A stretch of DNA of 55,947 bases from Actinomycetota bacterium (GTDB lineage Bacteria > Actinomycetota > AC-67): assembly GCA_041658565.1 (NCBI GenBank), contig JBAZZY010000016.1, forward strand, positions 1 through 55,947. Reading direction: 5' to 3'. This document shows positions 7,898 through 16,663 of the stretch, piece by piece. Below the pieces are notes generated by a model that was given only the letters and a program-made list of their open reading frames with translations, ran no database searches and was not told the DNA's origin. Made by a program: the position numbers and the translations under genes. Every line of letters starts with the position of its first letter. Within the stretch, counting starts at the first letter, position 1.

Positions 7898-8905
7898 CTA
7901 GAAGACCACCTTGAAGATCATCGTCAGCAGCACATTCACCAGCGCGATCGGGATCATGTACTTCCAGGCCATCTTCTGGAGTTGGTCTTCCCTCAGGCGC
8001 GGATACGTCGCGCGCAACCAAATGACGACGAAGGACAAACCCGCGATCTTGAGGAGCGTCCAAACCGGAGCAGGGATCCACGGAATGAGCACGCCGTGCC
8101 AACCCCCAAGGAACAGCACGACGGCGATCGCCGACAGCGACACGACCCCCGCGTACTCCGCGAGCATGAACATCGCGAAGCGGATTCCGGTGTATTCGGT
8201 CATGTGTCCGAAGATGATCTCGGACTCCGCGATCGGCATATCGAACGGAGGCCGCGACAACTCAGCCAGAGCGGCCATCATGAAGATCACGAAGCCGGCG
8301 AACTGAGGCAGGATGAACCAGTAGGTGGTCTGCGCCTGGGCGATCCCGACGAGGGACAGAGTCCCCGCCTGCATAACGACCGCGGATGCAGCCAGCACGA
8401 GGGGAAGCTCGTAGGCGATCAACTGTGCGGCGCCACGCAGCGCCCCGATGAGCGAGAACTTGTTCGCGCTCGACCAGCCGGCCATCAGCATCCCGATAAC
8501 GCTGATAGCGCTGATCGCCAGCGCGAAGAAGACGCCGACATCGAGGTTCTCTCCCCACCAACCGTTCGCCGCGTCCCCGGCAGGACCGGGTCCGAACGGA
8601 AGCACAAGGAACACCAGGATCACCGGGACCAGCACCACGCCGGGAGCGATCGCGAAGACCTTGCGATCCGCGGCGTCCGGGATGATGTCTTCCTTCTGAA
8701 TGAACTTCACGCCGTCGGCGACCAACTGCGCCCACCCGTGGAACTTCCCGGCCTCCATCGGACCGAGACGGGCCTGCATGTGCGCAAGAACCTTGTGCTC
8801 GGCATACCCCATCACGAGCGGCGCCACCAAGAAGAACCCCAGGACCGCGCCGAGCTTCAGCGCAAGGATGGCCCACGGGTTCTCGAACAAGTGCGCGAAG
8901 ATCAC
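7898..8905 (-). CDS. nuoH: Complex I quinone-site membrane subunit H (nuo-11)
   Basis: This 335-residue membrane protein is NuoH/ND1, which builds the quinone tunnel with NuoB and NuoD. The YELPLVLAASAV and SRPPFDMPIAESEIIFGHMTEYTG-type loops are recognisable. The loop usually written RxGPNRVGP...LADGxK reads ARLGPMEAGKFHGWAQ then LVADGVKFIQKEDI at residues 46-74, so the GPNRVGP signature is lost. The nuo-14 NuoH (30240) keeps it. The GTG start overlaps the nuoD stop as GTGA. Length is normal. Confidence 0.93.
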   Translation of the reverse strand: MIFAHLFENPWAILALKLGAVLGFFLVAPLVMGYAEHKVLAHMQARLGPMEAGKFHGWAQLVADGVKFIQKEDIIPDAADRKVFAIAPGVVLVPVILVFLVLPFGPGPAGDAANGWWGENLDVGVFFALAISAISVIGMLMAGWSSANKFSLIGALRGAAQLIAYELPLVLAASAVVMQAGTLSLVGIAQAQTTYWFILPQFAGFVIFMMAALAELSRPPFDMPIAESEIIFGHMTEYTGIRFAMFMLAEYAGVVSLSAIAVVLFLGGWHGVLIPWIPAPVWTLLKIAGLSFVVIWLRATYPRLREDQLQKMAWKYMIPIALVNVLLTMIFKVVF

Positions 8906-10086
8906 CGGTCAACATCTCCCACTACGAAGAACACGCTGCCGAGAACTGCGATCAGGTCGGGCAAGAGCACGCCCTTTAGAAGCGAAGGGATCATGCTCAC
9001 GTTGTGGAACGACGGAGTGCGCATCTTCATGCGCCACGGCGTCTTGTCTCCACGCGAGACGAGGTAGTACCCGAGTTCGCCGAGCGAGTTCTCCGTCCGA
9101 ACATACGTCCACCCTGCCGGCGGCTTGATGTTCTTCGGCATCTTGCCGGGCATTACCGGGCCGGCCGGAATCAGGTCGTGGATCTGCTCAATGATGCGCA
9201 ACGACTGCTCGATGCGCCCGAGAAGGACGCGAAAACGATCGTAGGAGTCGCCATTCTCGCCAACCGGAACGTCGAACTCGACCTGGTCGTACTTCAGGTA
9301 TGGCTGGGTCTTGCGCGCGTCCTCCGCGACGCCGGAAGCCTGCAGAATCGGGCCGGTGACGCCGTAGGATATCGCCACATCTCCCGCCAGGCGGCCGATC
9401 CCGACCGTACGCTTCTTGAAGATCTCGTTGCCCAGCAGCAGGCCTTTGTAGTCGGGAAGCCTCCGGCGCACCTTCGTCACCAAAGACCGGCTCATGGCGA
9501 GCGATCCGGCGGGCAGGTCGTCCTTCAGGCCGCCAATGCGGGTGAATGTGTAGTGCAGGCGCGCGCCGGTAACCGCCTCCATGAACTCCTGGATGTCCTC
9601 GCGTTCACGGAACGCGTAGAACATCGGAGTCATCGCGCCAAGTTCCAGACCGAACGACCCGATGAAGACGAGGTGGTTGAGAACGCGGTTCCACTCGGCG
9701 AGCAACATCCGAATCCACTGCGCGCGCTCGGGAACCTCGAGGCCCATCAACTTCTCGACCGCCAACGCGACACCCAGCTCGTTGCCGAAGGCCGAAAGCC
9801 AGTCGTGGCGGTTCGCCAGGGCAATGATCTGCCGGTAGTCGCGCACCTCGGCCAACTTGTCCATCGCGCGGTGCATGTACCCGATCACCGGCGTCGCCGT
9901 TGCGATCCGCTCACCGTCGAGCGTCAACACGACGCGCAACACTCCGTGAGTCGACGGGTGCTGCGGCCCGATCGACAGCGTCATTTCCTGCGTGTGCAGC
10001 TCCTGATCGTCGGCGATCACGACCTGCACGCCCTCCCCAGGGCCTCCAGGCAGGATTCCGGCCGTACGCATCTCGTCGGAAGGCAT
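8902..10086 (-). CDS. nuoD: Complex I 49-kDa subunit D (nuo-11)
   Basis: This 395-residue protein is NuoD, the [NiFe]-hydrogenase-large-subunit-like protein at the quinone site. The quinone-binding GPQHPSTHG motif lies near residue 40. The family motif GYLHRGxEKxxE appears as GYMHRAMDKLAE, a conservative change. The C-terminal SFHNVSMIPSLLKGVLLPD segment and final DVDR are typical. The hydrogenase cysteines are absent, as expected. The ATG was chosen because it overlaps the nuoC stop (TGATG). Confidence 0.95.
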   Translation of the reverse strand: MPSDEMRTAGILPGGPGEGVQVVIADDQELHTQEMTLSIGPQHPSTHGVLRVVLTLDGERIATATPVIGYMHRAMDKLAEVRDYRQIIALANRHDWLSAFGNELGVALAVEKLMGLEVPERAQWIRMLLAEWNRVLNHLVFIGSFGLELGAMTPMFYAFREREDIQEFMEAVTGARLHYTFTRIGGLKDDLPAGSLAMSRSLVTKVRRRLPDYKGLLLGNEIFKKRTVGIGRLAGDVAISYGVTGPILQASGVAEDARKTQPYLKYDQVEFDVPVGENGDSYDRFRVLLGRIEQSLRIIEQIHDLIPAGPVMPGKMPKNIKPPAGWTYVRTENSLGELGYYLVSRGDKTPWRMKMRTPSFHNVSMIPSLLKGVLLPDLIAVLGSVFFVVGDVDR

Positions 10087-10583
10087 CAGTGGGCCGCCTC
10101 TTCCGGTTCCTTCTGCCCGGGCCATTCCTTGGCCTCGCGCGTCCTTAGCAAGAACTCCTTGCGCAGCGGAAAACCCTCGAACTCAACAGGAAGCAGCAGC
10201 TTCACTAGATTCGGATGGCCTACGAAGTCGATCCCGAAGAGCTCCGAAGTCTCGCGCTCACACCAGTTGGCGCCGCGCCAGATCTCCGACAGCGTCGGAA
10301 GCTGAGGATTCTCGCGCCCAACGAGCGTCTTCAAGTTGAGATGGTGCCGGCGGCGCACCGAGTACACGTGCAACACGACTTCGAACCCTTGATCCTCCTC
10401 ATCAACTGCAGTGAGGAACGTCGGAAAGTCGAAGTGGCACAGCCCGCAGTCGCGCAAATGCGCAGCAACCTCGACCCAGCGCTCTGAGTGCACCCATACG
10501 GACACCTCGCCGTGCGCGACCTCGGCGCGCTCGACGGCGCCCGTTGCTTCGGTTAGATGCGCAACGATCTCGTCGGGGCTCAT
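10086..10583 (-). CDS. nuoC: Complex I 30-kDa subunit C (nuo-11)
   Basis: The 165-residue product is NuoC, a peripheral-arm subunit without cofactor. The signature region WRGANWCERETSELFGIDFVGHPN followed by the basic GFPLRKEF segment is present, read in two parts around residues 103-147. NuoC and NuoD are separate genes, not fused as in enterobacteria. The ATG overlaps the nuoB stop as ATGA. Confidence 0.94.
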   Translation of the reverse strand: MSPDEIVAHLTEATGAVERAEVAHGEVSVWVHSERWVEVAAHLRDCGLCHFDFPTFLTAVDEEDQGFEVVLHVYSVRRRHHLNLKTLVGRENPQLPTLSEIWRGANWCERETSELFGIDFVGHPNLVKLLLPVEFEGFPLRKEFLLRTREAKEWPGQKEPEEAAH

Positions 10584-11125
10584 GCGTCGCGGATCTCAGT
10601 CTGGAAGATAGGGCCTCCGCCGACCACGATGGGCTCGGACTCGGCACGGCCTGCGAGTCGGTCTTTCAGGCTCTCTCCCGCGATTCGATCCTGCAGGCGC
10701 AAGATCCCCTCCAACATCGCTTCGGCGCGCGGCGGGCACCCAGGCACGAACACGTCAACCGGAATCACCTGGTCAACGCCCTTGGTCACGGAGTAGGAGT
10801 CCCAGAACGGACCTCCGCAGTTGGCGCAACTACCGAAGCTAATCACGTACTTGGGCTCCGGAATCTGCTCGTACACGCGGCGCAACGCGGGCGCCATCTT
10901 GTCCGTGAGCGTGCCCGCAACAATCAGCATGTCGGCCTGACGAGGACCGTGCGCCACCGGAATCACGCCGAGTCGGATGAAGTCGTGACGACTCGTGGAT
11001 GCGGCGATCAACTCGATCGCGCAACACGCCAAACCGAAGTTCATGACCCAGAGCGAGTACCGGCGCCCCCAGTTCAGGACGAACTTGGCCGGCTGCGGAA
11101 AATCGACCTTTTCTACAAGACCCAT
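10580..11125 (-). CDS. nuoB: Complex I N2-cluster subunit B (nuo-11)
   Basis: This 181-residue protein is NuoB/PSST, which holds the N2 [4Fe-4S] cluster next to quinone. The tandem cysteines are in GLACCAIEL, the third in SFGSCANCGGPF and the fourth in PVDVFVPGCPPR. The core is followed by about 30 extra residues without recognised motif, making it slightly longer than the 158-residue nuo-14 copy. It starts with ATG 22 bases after the nuoA stop. Confidence 0.95.
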   Translation of the reverse strand: MGLVEKVDFPQPAKFVLNWGRRYSLWVMNFGLACCAIELIAASTSRHDFIRLGVIPVAHGPRQADMLIVAGTLTDKMAPALRRVYEQIPEPKYVISFGSCANCGGPFWDSYSVTKGVDQVIPVDVFVPGCPPRAEAMLEGILRLQDRIAGESLKDRLAGRAESEPIVVGGGPIFQTEIRDA

Positions 11126-11147
11126 GCCGCGGCTGCGTCCCTTCCGG

Positions 11148-11525
11148 TCAGATCCATTCGAGGACCTTCTTCTTCCACGCGTACAGCAGTCCGATCGCCA
11201 AGATGCCGACGAACACGATCATCTCGACGACGACCAATCCCGGGTTGGGGAACTTCTCAAAGATCGTTCCGAACGGGAACAGGAATACGCTCTCAACGTC
11301 GAAGATCACGAACAGGAAAGCGAAGATGTAGTACCGGATCTGAGACTGGCTCCATCCCTTGCCCACGGGGTCCACGCCGCACTCGTAGGTCGTGTACTTC
11401 TCGGGTCGGGGCGTGACCGGCCGCATGATGCGATTGGCAAGGAACCCGACAGCAACGAAACCCGCACCCGCCACTGCGAGGGCACCCAGGGTTCCGTACT
11501 GACCCAAGTACTGCGAGTAACTCAC
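11148..11525 (-). CDS. nuoA: Complex I subunit A (nuo-11)
   Basis: This 125-residue three-helix membrane protein is NuoA/ND3 and is the first gene of the 11-gene cluster. The cysteine loop YECGVDPVGKGWSQ and the IFDVESVFLFP helix with its acidic residues are diagnostic. It starts with GTG; a G-rich stretch (AGTAGGGGCG) lies upstream at slightly long spacing, so the ribosome site is weak. A promoter candidate sits about 70-100 bases upstream. Confidence 0.94.
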   Translation of the reverse strand: MSYSQYLGQYGTLGALAVAGAGFVAVGFLANRIMRPVTPRPEKYTTYECGVDPVGKGWSQSQIRYYIFAFLFVIFDVESVFLFPFGTIFEKFPNPGLVVVEMIVFVGILAIGLLYAWKKKVLEWI

Positions 11526-11596
11526 GCCGAAAAACGCCCCTACTCCTGATCCGATCCCTCACGCGCCGCGCGCGGTGCCAGCGTCGCGCCGCGCGC

Positions 11597-11625
11597 ATCT
11601 TATGGCTTTCTGAGGCGGGCGTCAT
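11597..11625 (-). promoter_or_regulatory. Candidate promoter of the 11-gene nuo cluster
   Basis: On the minus strand ATGACG and TAAGAT are separated by 17 bases, each matching four of six consensus positions. Transcription would start near 11590, about 65 bases before the nuoA GTG. The 170-base gap between the SpoIID gene and nuoA is the only obvious promoter region for this cluster. No Rex-type TTGTGAA palindrome is visible here, unlike the other nuo operon. Confidence 0.35.
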
Positions 11626-11695
11626 GTTAACGCAGCGGCCGGGCATGCAAAAGCCGCCGCAAACCCGGACCCTAGGGCGAATGGACGGCCGCAGC

Positions 11696-14644
11696 TCAGG
11701 CGCTGCGAAGCCGGATACCGTCGAAGTTCGTGTAACCGGTCTGGTCGTAGAAGGCGCCGTAGATGTCGATCCGCTTAAAGGAATTCGGAGCCGTCACGGT
11801 CTTCTCGACAAACGTCCAGTCATGTGGCTCCCGCGCGAACGGGATGCGCTGCCAACCGGTAGATCCGTCGCGGTTCCGGAACGCGATGATGAGCCCAACG
11901 AAGCCTTGAGACGAGGTCCCGGCGCTCCGACTCCACGCCGACACCACGAACCTCCTGCGTGCGCTCCCGGCCACCGGGACCCCCTGAACCACGCCTCGAC
12001 GGGAGCCGCCGGACAACCTCAGGCTGCGGCCTCCATCACGGAACAACGTCGAAACCGGTCCATCGCCGTCAGCCAGGTCGCGACCAGTCCACGAATCCAG
12101 ACCTCTCTCGAAGAACGGGTTCCGGCTCCAACTCTCCACGACTCGCACGTCGTCGAAGTACACCTTTCCAGTCTGACCGGCCACCGACAGGTAAACCACA
12201 GCGTCTGAGAAGGGCTTATCGGCCCGCACCATCGTCTCCACTTGCGCCCAATCGTGCTCGGCTGAATCCAGGGGCAATACCACCGCCGTACGACTTCCGT
12301 CGGTGTTGACGAAACTCAGATTCATTCGGATCGGCCCGCCGGCCGCATCCGTTCCCACGTTCTTTGTCCAAGCCTGAACCACGTACCTCATGTACCGGGG
12401 ACCGGCGATCCTTACCTTCTGATAGACGCTCTTCGACTCGGGCGAACCCGAGAGGGCGAGGGCCCGAACCCCGTCCTGAAACTCCGCGTCCGTCACGCCG
12501 TCTGCGCCGGCGAGACCCTGCGTTCCCCAACTCGCCAGACCTACCTCAAAGGACGGGTTCCGGACGACCGACTCGATCAGGCGGATCGCATCGAAGTGCC
12601 CGGTGCCGGTCTGGTCTTGGAAGACCGCGGAAACCGTCATCGAGGCCAGTTCGCGCGTGCCGCTCGTGAGCAACTCCCTCTCACCGTACGTCCAGACGTG
12701 GGGCGCGCGCGAGAACGCCAGATCCCACCGGCTGGTCGCACCGTCGGCGTAGGTTGCGACCGCGGTCAGTCCGACTGCCCCGCCGTCGGACGAAGAGCCC
12801 GTGGTTCGACTCCAGCCTCCGAGAGCGAACCGACGGGCCTTCCCGCTCGCAAAGGCAACGGTCTGCGACATCGACTTGGAGCCGCCGCCCGTGAGAGCAA
12901 GGGAAGCCTCGCCGTCCCTGCGGACGTCGGTGACGACCCGGTCGGCCCGATTCGTGCCTGCGGCCGCCCAACCCGTGAGCCCGCGTTCGAATGAACTGTT
13001 CGTCAGCAGATTCGGCGCAGCCTCGATCCAGCCCGAGAGCACCTCAATCGAGACGTAGAACACCGGGTTCATTGTCGAGTAGCCGTCGGCGATCGCACGG
13101 AAACGCTCGGTATAGGTCCCCGGCTGCACGCTCGAGGCGTTCAGAGGGACATCGAATTCGGCCGTCTCCCCCTGCCGGACGTCGTCGGCCTTCGAGCGCG
13201 AGACGTTCCGGGTCACAGCAGCGGCGCGCGTCGGTGAAACCCAGCCGGGCCCGCTGAAATCCTCAACTCCTGCGGCGGCAAGACGAACCTCGCCGCCGAT
13301 CGGCCACGCTGCAGTACCCGTGTTCTTGATCCTGGCCCGGAATGTCTTGGTATCACCTGCGCGAATCGAGACCGACGCGGGAACCGACACGACTTGCCCG
13401 GCCCAGTACTTCACGTCGAACCAGTTGCTCCGCACGCCGGCACCACTGAAGGCGCTGCGCCAGTCCCCGCCGCTGAGAGTGACCTCACCTTTCGTTCCAA
13501 CAAGCTTCATCTCGTTGACCCGGCCGCCCCATTCGCCATACCCGTTTCGCTTTGTAACGTCGACGCCGGTAAGCCCACCGATCTCCGGCCACTTCGCCAC
13601 GACGTCGGCGACCGTCACCACTCCATCCCAGTCGTGATACGGGCTCACCGTATCTCCGGCGTCGGGAACGGCCTTCATGTACGCGACCGAACTGGGCGCC
13701 GTGTATCCACCCGTGGAAGACGAGTACTCGGCAAGAATGGGCTTGCCTCCATAAAGAAGGACCCGACCGGCGGTTGCGTCCACAGCGGAATTGGACGACG
13801 AGTACTCCAACGCGATCCGCGAACTGCTCGCGGACTCTTTGCGCGCGTAGCCGTAGTACACCTGGCACGAAGTCGTGGAGCAGATGTCGTAGCTGTTGCC
13901 CTTGGATCGAGCAGCGTCTTTCTTGTACACGGAGTACGTACGCGCGGCGACGGATTGGCTCTTGAGCGCCTCGGCAGGCCAGGAGGCCGGGGATTCGTGG
14001 GGCACCACCCCGTACAGGTACTCCTCAAGCCTTAGCTCGTTGATCGCGCGCATACCGTCGTTCGACGAATAGCGCGCGATCAACGATCCGCGGAAGTACC
14101 GCGTTCCGCCTTTGCTGTTGGCGACCAGTTGCAGCACACTCGACCCGCGCGTGAACACCACGTACTTCGACCCGCTGGCCACCGCGGCCCAGGGACCTTT
14201 CCACGACGCCGAACGCTCCACGGCGTACTTCGAGCCTGTGTAGCGAGCACGAAGGTAAGGATTCGCGTCATCGCTGGTAGCGATCGCCGCGCCATCGGAC
14301 CACGAGACGGTAAACGGGCGATCGGCGGTTACCGTGACGCTGGGTCCGGTGGCAACGAGTACCCGAATGTCTTCTCCATTGCGCTTGCCCTGGGTTACAC
14401 CGGAGTAGAAGTGCGTGACAATGTCGGTCCAAGCCTTCCCCGACTGCGCCATGCCCTTGGCACCGTACTGACCCATCCCGCGCGCGTGCCCCCAGCCGTG
14501 GCCGGGGACGAACAACTTCGCATTCGTCGGCAGCGGAGCCGTCGCCGCGCGCGCCTGGGCTGCGGGACCGGCGGTCGAGAGCGACGCCACCGGCAACGAA
14601 GCGACGACGGCGACACACAGCGCGACGACCAAACAACGACGCAT
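11696..14644 (-). CDS. Secreted SpoIID/LytB-domain protein with three C-terminal repeats
   Basis: This 982-residue exported protein begins with a signal peptide (basic MRRC, hydrophobic core to about residue 25, Ala-rich cleavage region). The ATG at 14644 follows a GGGGGAAC ribosome site. A SpoIID/LytB domain covers about residues 45-400. Glu217, in PHESPASWPAEALKSQSVA, aligns with the catalytic glutamate of SpoIID lytic transglycosylases, which cleave peptidoglycan glycan strands. The CSTTSCQVYYG loop keeps the cysteines, but the usual second-loop histidine is serine. Next comes an NBR1-like immunoglobulin fold (FRARIKNTGTAAWP). Three homologous units of about 146 residues start near 548, 695 and 841, each beginning N-x-x-F-E-x-G and ending F-D-x-I/V-R-L; they look like carbohydrate-binding jelly rolls. 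A wall-remodelling enzyme that holds on to surface glycan is likely. Sporulation is not implied. Confidence 0.85.
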   Translation of the reverse strand: MRRCLVVALCVAVVASLPVASLSTAGPAAQARAATAPLPTNAKLFVPGHGWGHARGMGQYGAKGMAQSGKAWTDIVTHFYSGVTQGKRNGEDIRVLVATGPSVTVTADRPFTVSWSDGAAIATSDDANPYLRARYTGSKYAVERSASWKGPWAAVASGSKYVVFTRGSSVLQLVANSKGGTRYFRGSLIARYSSNDGMRAINELRLEEYLYGVVPHESPASWPAEALKSQSVAARTYSVYKKDAARSKGNSYDICSTTSCQVYYGYARKESASSSRIALEYSSSNSAVDATAGRVLLYGGKPILAEYSSSTGGYTAPSSVAYMKAVPDAGDTVSPYHDWDGVVTVADVVAKWPEIGGLTGVDVTKRNGYGEWGGRVNEMKLVGTKGEVTLSGGDWRSAFSGAGVRSNWFDVKYWAGQVVSVPASVSIRAGDTKTFRARIKNTGTAAWPIGGEVRLAAAGVEDFSGPGWVSPTRAAAVTRNVSRSKADDVRQGETAEFDVPLNASSVQPGTYTERFRAIADGYSTMNPVFYVSIEVLSGWIEAAPNLLTNSSFERGLTGWAAAGTNRADRVVTDVRRDGEASLALTGGGSKSMSQTVAFASGKARRFALGGWSRTTGSSSDGGAVGLTAVATYADGATSRWDLAFSRAPHVWTYGERELLTSGTRELASMTVSAVFQDQTGTGHFDAIRLIESVVRNPSFEVGLASWGTQGLAGADGVTDAEFQDGVRALALSGSPESKSVYQKVRIAGPRYMRYVVQAWTKNVGTDAAGGPIRMNLSFVNTDGSRTAVVLPLDSAEHDWAQVETMVRADKPFSDAVVYLSVAGQTGKVYFDDVRVVESWSRNPFFERGLDSWTGRDLADGDGPVSTLFRDGGRSLRLSGGSRRGVVQGVPVAGSARRRFVVSAWSRSAGTSSQGFVGLIIAFRNRDGSTGWQRIPFAREPHDWTFVEKTVTAPNSFKRIDIYGAFYDQTGYTNFDGIRLRSA

Positions 14645-14689
14645 ACCCCAGTTCCCCCTGTGTGAACTGTCCTCCACGACGGCAAAGAC

Positions 14690-14716
14690 CGTCAAGTGGA
14701 GTCTCGGCAATTGCCG
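14690..14716 (-). promoter_or_regulatory. Possible control region of the SpoIID-domain gene
   Basis: A TTGACG -35-like hexamer (14690-14695, minus strand) lies about 50 bases before the start, but no good -10 follows at the right distance. Next to it CGGCAATTGCCG (14705-14716) is a perfect 12-base palindrome, a possible operator. Evidence is weak. Confidence 0.25.
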
Positions 14717-14781
14717 GGGGAAACCTTTAGCCCGAAAGATGACAATTAGCTCGAAAAACCACGATAGACGACAACTCTACT

Positions 14782-14797
14782 CAGCAGTTGACTGCTG
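14782..14797 (-). terminator. Hairpin after the glycan export genes
   Basis: CAGCAGT and ACTGCTG form a 7-base inverted repeat 22 bases... downstream side of the ATP-binding gene's stop at 14819, in an A/T-richer 175-base gap. A T5 run follows about 25-30 bases later on the transcribed strand. It may end the long minus-strand transcription unit, but the T-run is too distant for a classic intrinsic terminator. Confidence 0.35.
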
Positions 14798-14818
14798 CAA
14801 CGCCGAGTCGACGAGGTC

Positions 14819-15643
14819 TCAGACGCCGCCCGAGCCATCGCCGGTCGACGACGACGCGTCCGAGCCGCTTACCGCGTTCGCGACGTTTGCGGAGGCGGGC
14901 ATCTTCTGCCCGTTGCTCTCTAGGTAAGCCCGCACCACGTCCTCCGGCTTACCGATCATCCGCTGTGAACCCTTGTCCAGCCACATGCATCGATGACACA
15001 TCTGAAGAATGGCGTCCATGTTGTGCTGGACCATCACCACGGTCGTACCCCGCTGGAACAGCTCGCGCATCTTGTCGGCGCAGCGCTGACGGAAACGCGC
15101 ATCTCCGACCACAAGCACCTCATCGACAACCAAGATCTCGGGGTCCACGTGCACCGCGACGCTGAACCCAAGACGCGCCCGCATTCCGCTGGAGTACGTG
15201 CGGACCGACTGATCGATGAACTTCCCGAGTTCCGCGAACTCGATCATGCTGTCCAGCCGCTGGGCGATCTGCTCGTGCGTCAGTCCCAGCAAAAGGCCGT
15301 TGTAGTGGATGTTCTCCCTGCCTGTGAGTTGCCCCTGGAATCCGGCGCCGAGCGTGATGAGGCTCGACACCTTTCCTCGGATCAGCAGCTCGCCTTCGTC
15401 GGGGTGGTAGATGCGCGCAAGAACACGCAGCAATGTCGACTTACCCGAACCGTTGGACCCGATGACTCCGAACACCTCGCCCTGGCCAACGTCGAAGTTC
15501 ACGTGCCGAAGCGCCCAATGTTCCTCCATCGGAGGCTTGCGCTGAATGAAGTGCGCGATGCGCGAGTGGACCGTAGAGTCCCTCGTTCCTTTTAGCCAGA
15601 ATCGCAGACCGAGGTCGCGCGAGCGAAGCGCGTATTGACTCAT
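14819..15643 (-). CDS. Polysaccharide ABC exporter, ATP-binding subunit (Wzt/TagH-like)
   Basis: This 274-residue ATPase powers export of a lipid-linked polysaccharide across the cytoplasmic membrane. Walker A is GSNGSGKST (residues 62-70), the ABC signature is YSSGM (150-154) and Walker B is ILVVDEVL (170-177); the H-loop is in MVQHN. The YSSGM signature and DARF motif are typical of the Wzt/RfbE/TagH/KpsT group. There is no C-terminal carbohydrate-binding domain as in E. coli O9a Wzt; only about 25 poorly conserved residues follow the core. Its ATG overlaps the permease stop by four bases, making the pair a transporter. Location next to nucleotide-sugar enzymes supports a glycan substrate. 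Confidence 0.9.
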   Translation of the reverse strand: MSQYALRSRDLGLRFWLKGTRDSTVHSRIAHFIQRKPPMEEHWALRHVNFDVGQGEVFGVIGSNGSGKSTLLRVLARIYHPDEGELLIRGKVSSLITLGAGFQGQLTGRENIHYNGLLLGLTHEQIAQRLDSMIEFAELGKFIDQSVRTYSSGMRARLGFSVAVHVDPEILVVDEVLVVGDARFRQRCADKMRELFQRGTTVVMVQHNMDAILQMCHRCMWLDKGSQRMIGKPEDVVRAYLESNGQKMPASANVANAVSGSDASSSTGDGSGGV

Positions 15644-16578
15644 AGCATCTTCCCAAAATGGGGCTCACGCCGCGTGAAGTAGAAGCCTCCGGCAACGACG
15701 AAGATCCCGCCGAATACAAAGGAGTACAGCAAGTCCCACACCGGAATACTGCCGGTTACAACCGCCCCCCGATACGACTCGAACAGCCCCGTCAGAGGAT
15801 TGAGATGCATCAACCGGCGAGCCCATTCGACGTGAAGCGAATCCAGCGTGTACAGACCCGGCGACAAGTAGAACCACAGCCGCAGCAGGTTCACTGTCAG
15901 CCCGGGCAGGTTGCGGTAGTTAAGACCCCAGACCGACATCGGATAAGCGAGCCCCAGGATCAAGACGGACTGAACGAAGACGACGAGGGGGAGGGCAAGT
16001 ATCGACCAAGACGGAGCGATCCCCAGAGCAATCATGAACAGCGGAATCACCAACAAGCCGACAAGGAAGTGCGCCAGCCCAACTGCGATCTCGGTGATCG
16101 GGAGCAACGCGCGCGGGAAGTACAAGTCGGTTACCAGATTCGAGTTGGCGCGCACGACACCCATGGATCCGATCAGCGATGACGCCAGCCACTTGTACGG
16201 AAGCACAGCCACCAGCACTTGGAGCACCTGAGCTCGGGGCGTGCTCGTGCCCCCCCGCAAGACGTTGATCAGGAAGTAGTAGACGGCCGTGAGCGACAGC
16301 GGTTCCATTAGCCACCACGCGAAGCCGACGACGTTCATCTCGTAGGAACTCTTCAACTCGCGACCCGCCAGCACGCGAATCAGGCTTCGTCGCTGCCACA
16401 ACTCCCTCACGTAGTGCCGGTATCCGGCCACCGAGCGGGCTGTCTCAAGCACCAGTTGGTCGGCATCGAGCACGCGAAAGGGAGCACCGTCCCGTGCTTT
16501 GATCCGGAGGACCGGCGCAGGCTTCGGCGAGGCCTTTGTCTCCGGGGAGAACTGAGAGCGTTTCTTTCCGAGGCGCAT
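15640..16578 (-). CDS. Polysaccharide ABC exporter, permease subunit (Wzm/TagG-like)
   Basis: The 312-residue product is an ABC-2 family permease with about six transmembrane helices after a basic cytoplasmic N-terminus of roughly 80 residues. The amphipathic LAGRELKSSYEMNVVGFAW segment entering helix 1 is typical of Wzm/TagG/KpsM proteins. It forms the channel through which the ATPase at 14819 drives an undecaprenyl-linked glycan. The ATG at 16578 was chosen because it follows an 85-base gap with a TATACT -10 element, and upstream in-frame codons lie within the glycosyltransferase gene. Confidence 0.9.
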   Translation of the reverse strand: MRLGKKRSQFSPETKASPKPAPVLRIKARDGAPFRVLDADQLVLETARSVAGYRHYVRELWQRRSLIRVLAGRELKSSYEMNVVGFAWWLMEPLSLTAVYYFLINVLRGGTSTPRAQVLQVLVAVLPYKWLASSLIGSMGVVRANSNLVTDLYFPRALLPITEIAVGLAHFLVGLLVIPLFMIALGIAPSWSILALPLVVFVQSVLILGLAYPMSVWGLNYRNLPGLTVNLLRLWFYLSPGLYTLDSLHVEWARRLMHLNPLTGLFESYRGAVVTGSIPVWDLLYSFVFGGIFVVAGGFYFTRREPHFGKML

Positions 16579-16604
16579 AGTGAGTGCCGAGTTGGCTGGG
16601 TGAG

Positions 16605-16610
16605 AGTATA
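16605..16610 (-). promoter_or_regulatory. TATACT -10 element before the exporter genes
   Basis: TATACT matches five of six -10 positions, 26 bases before the permease start, in the largest gap (85 bases) of an otherwise tightly packed gene string. The -35 region (CATTCG) is poor. It may be an internal promoter that uncouples the exporter from upstream genes. Confidence 0.4.
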
Positions 16611-16663
16611 TCGGCTCACCGTCCGGGACGAATGCGGGGCACCTCGCCCTGGTCGAACAGCCT

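Noticed and set aside
11696..14644. SpoIID domain as evidence that the organism sporulates
   Set aside because: SpoIID/LytB domains are common in non-spore-forming bacteria as wall hydrolases, and no other sporulation gene is present.
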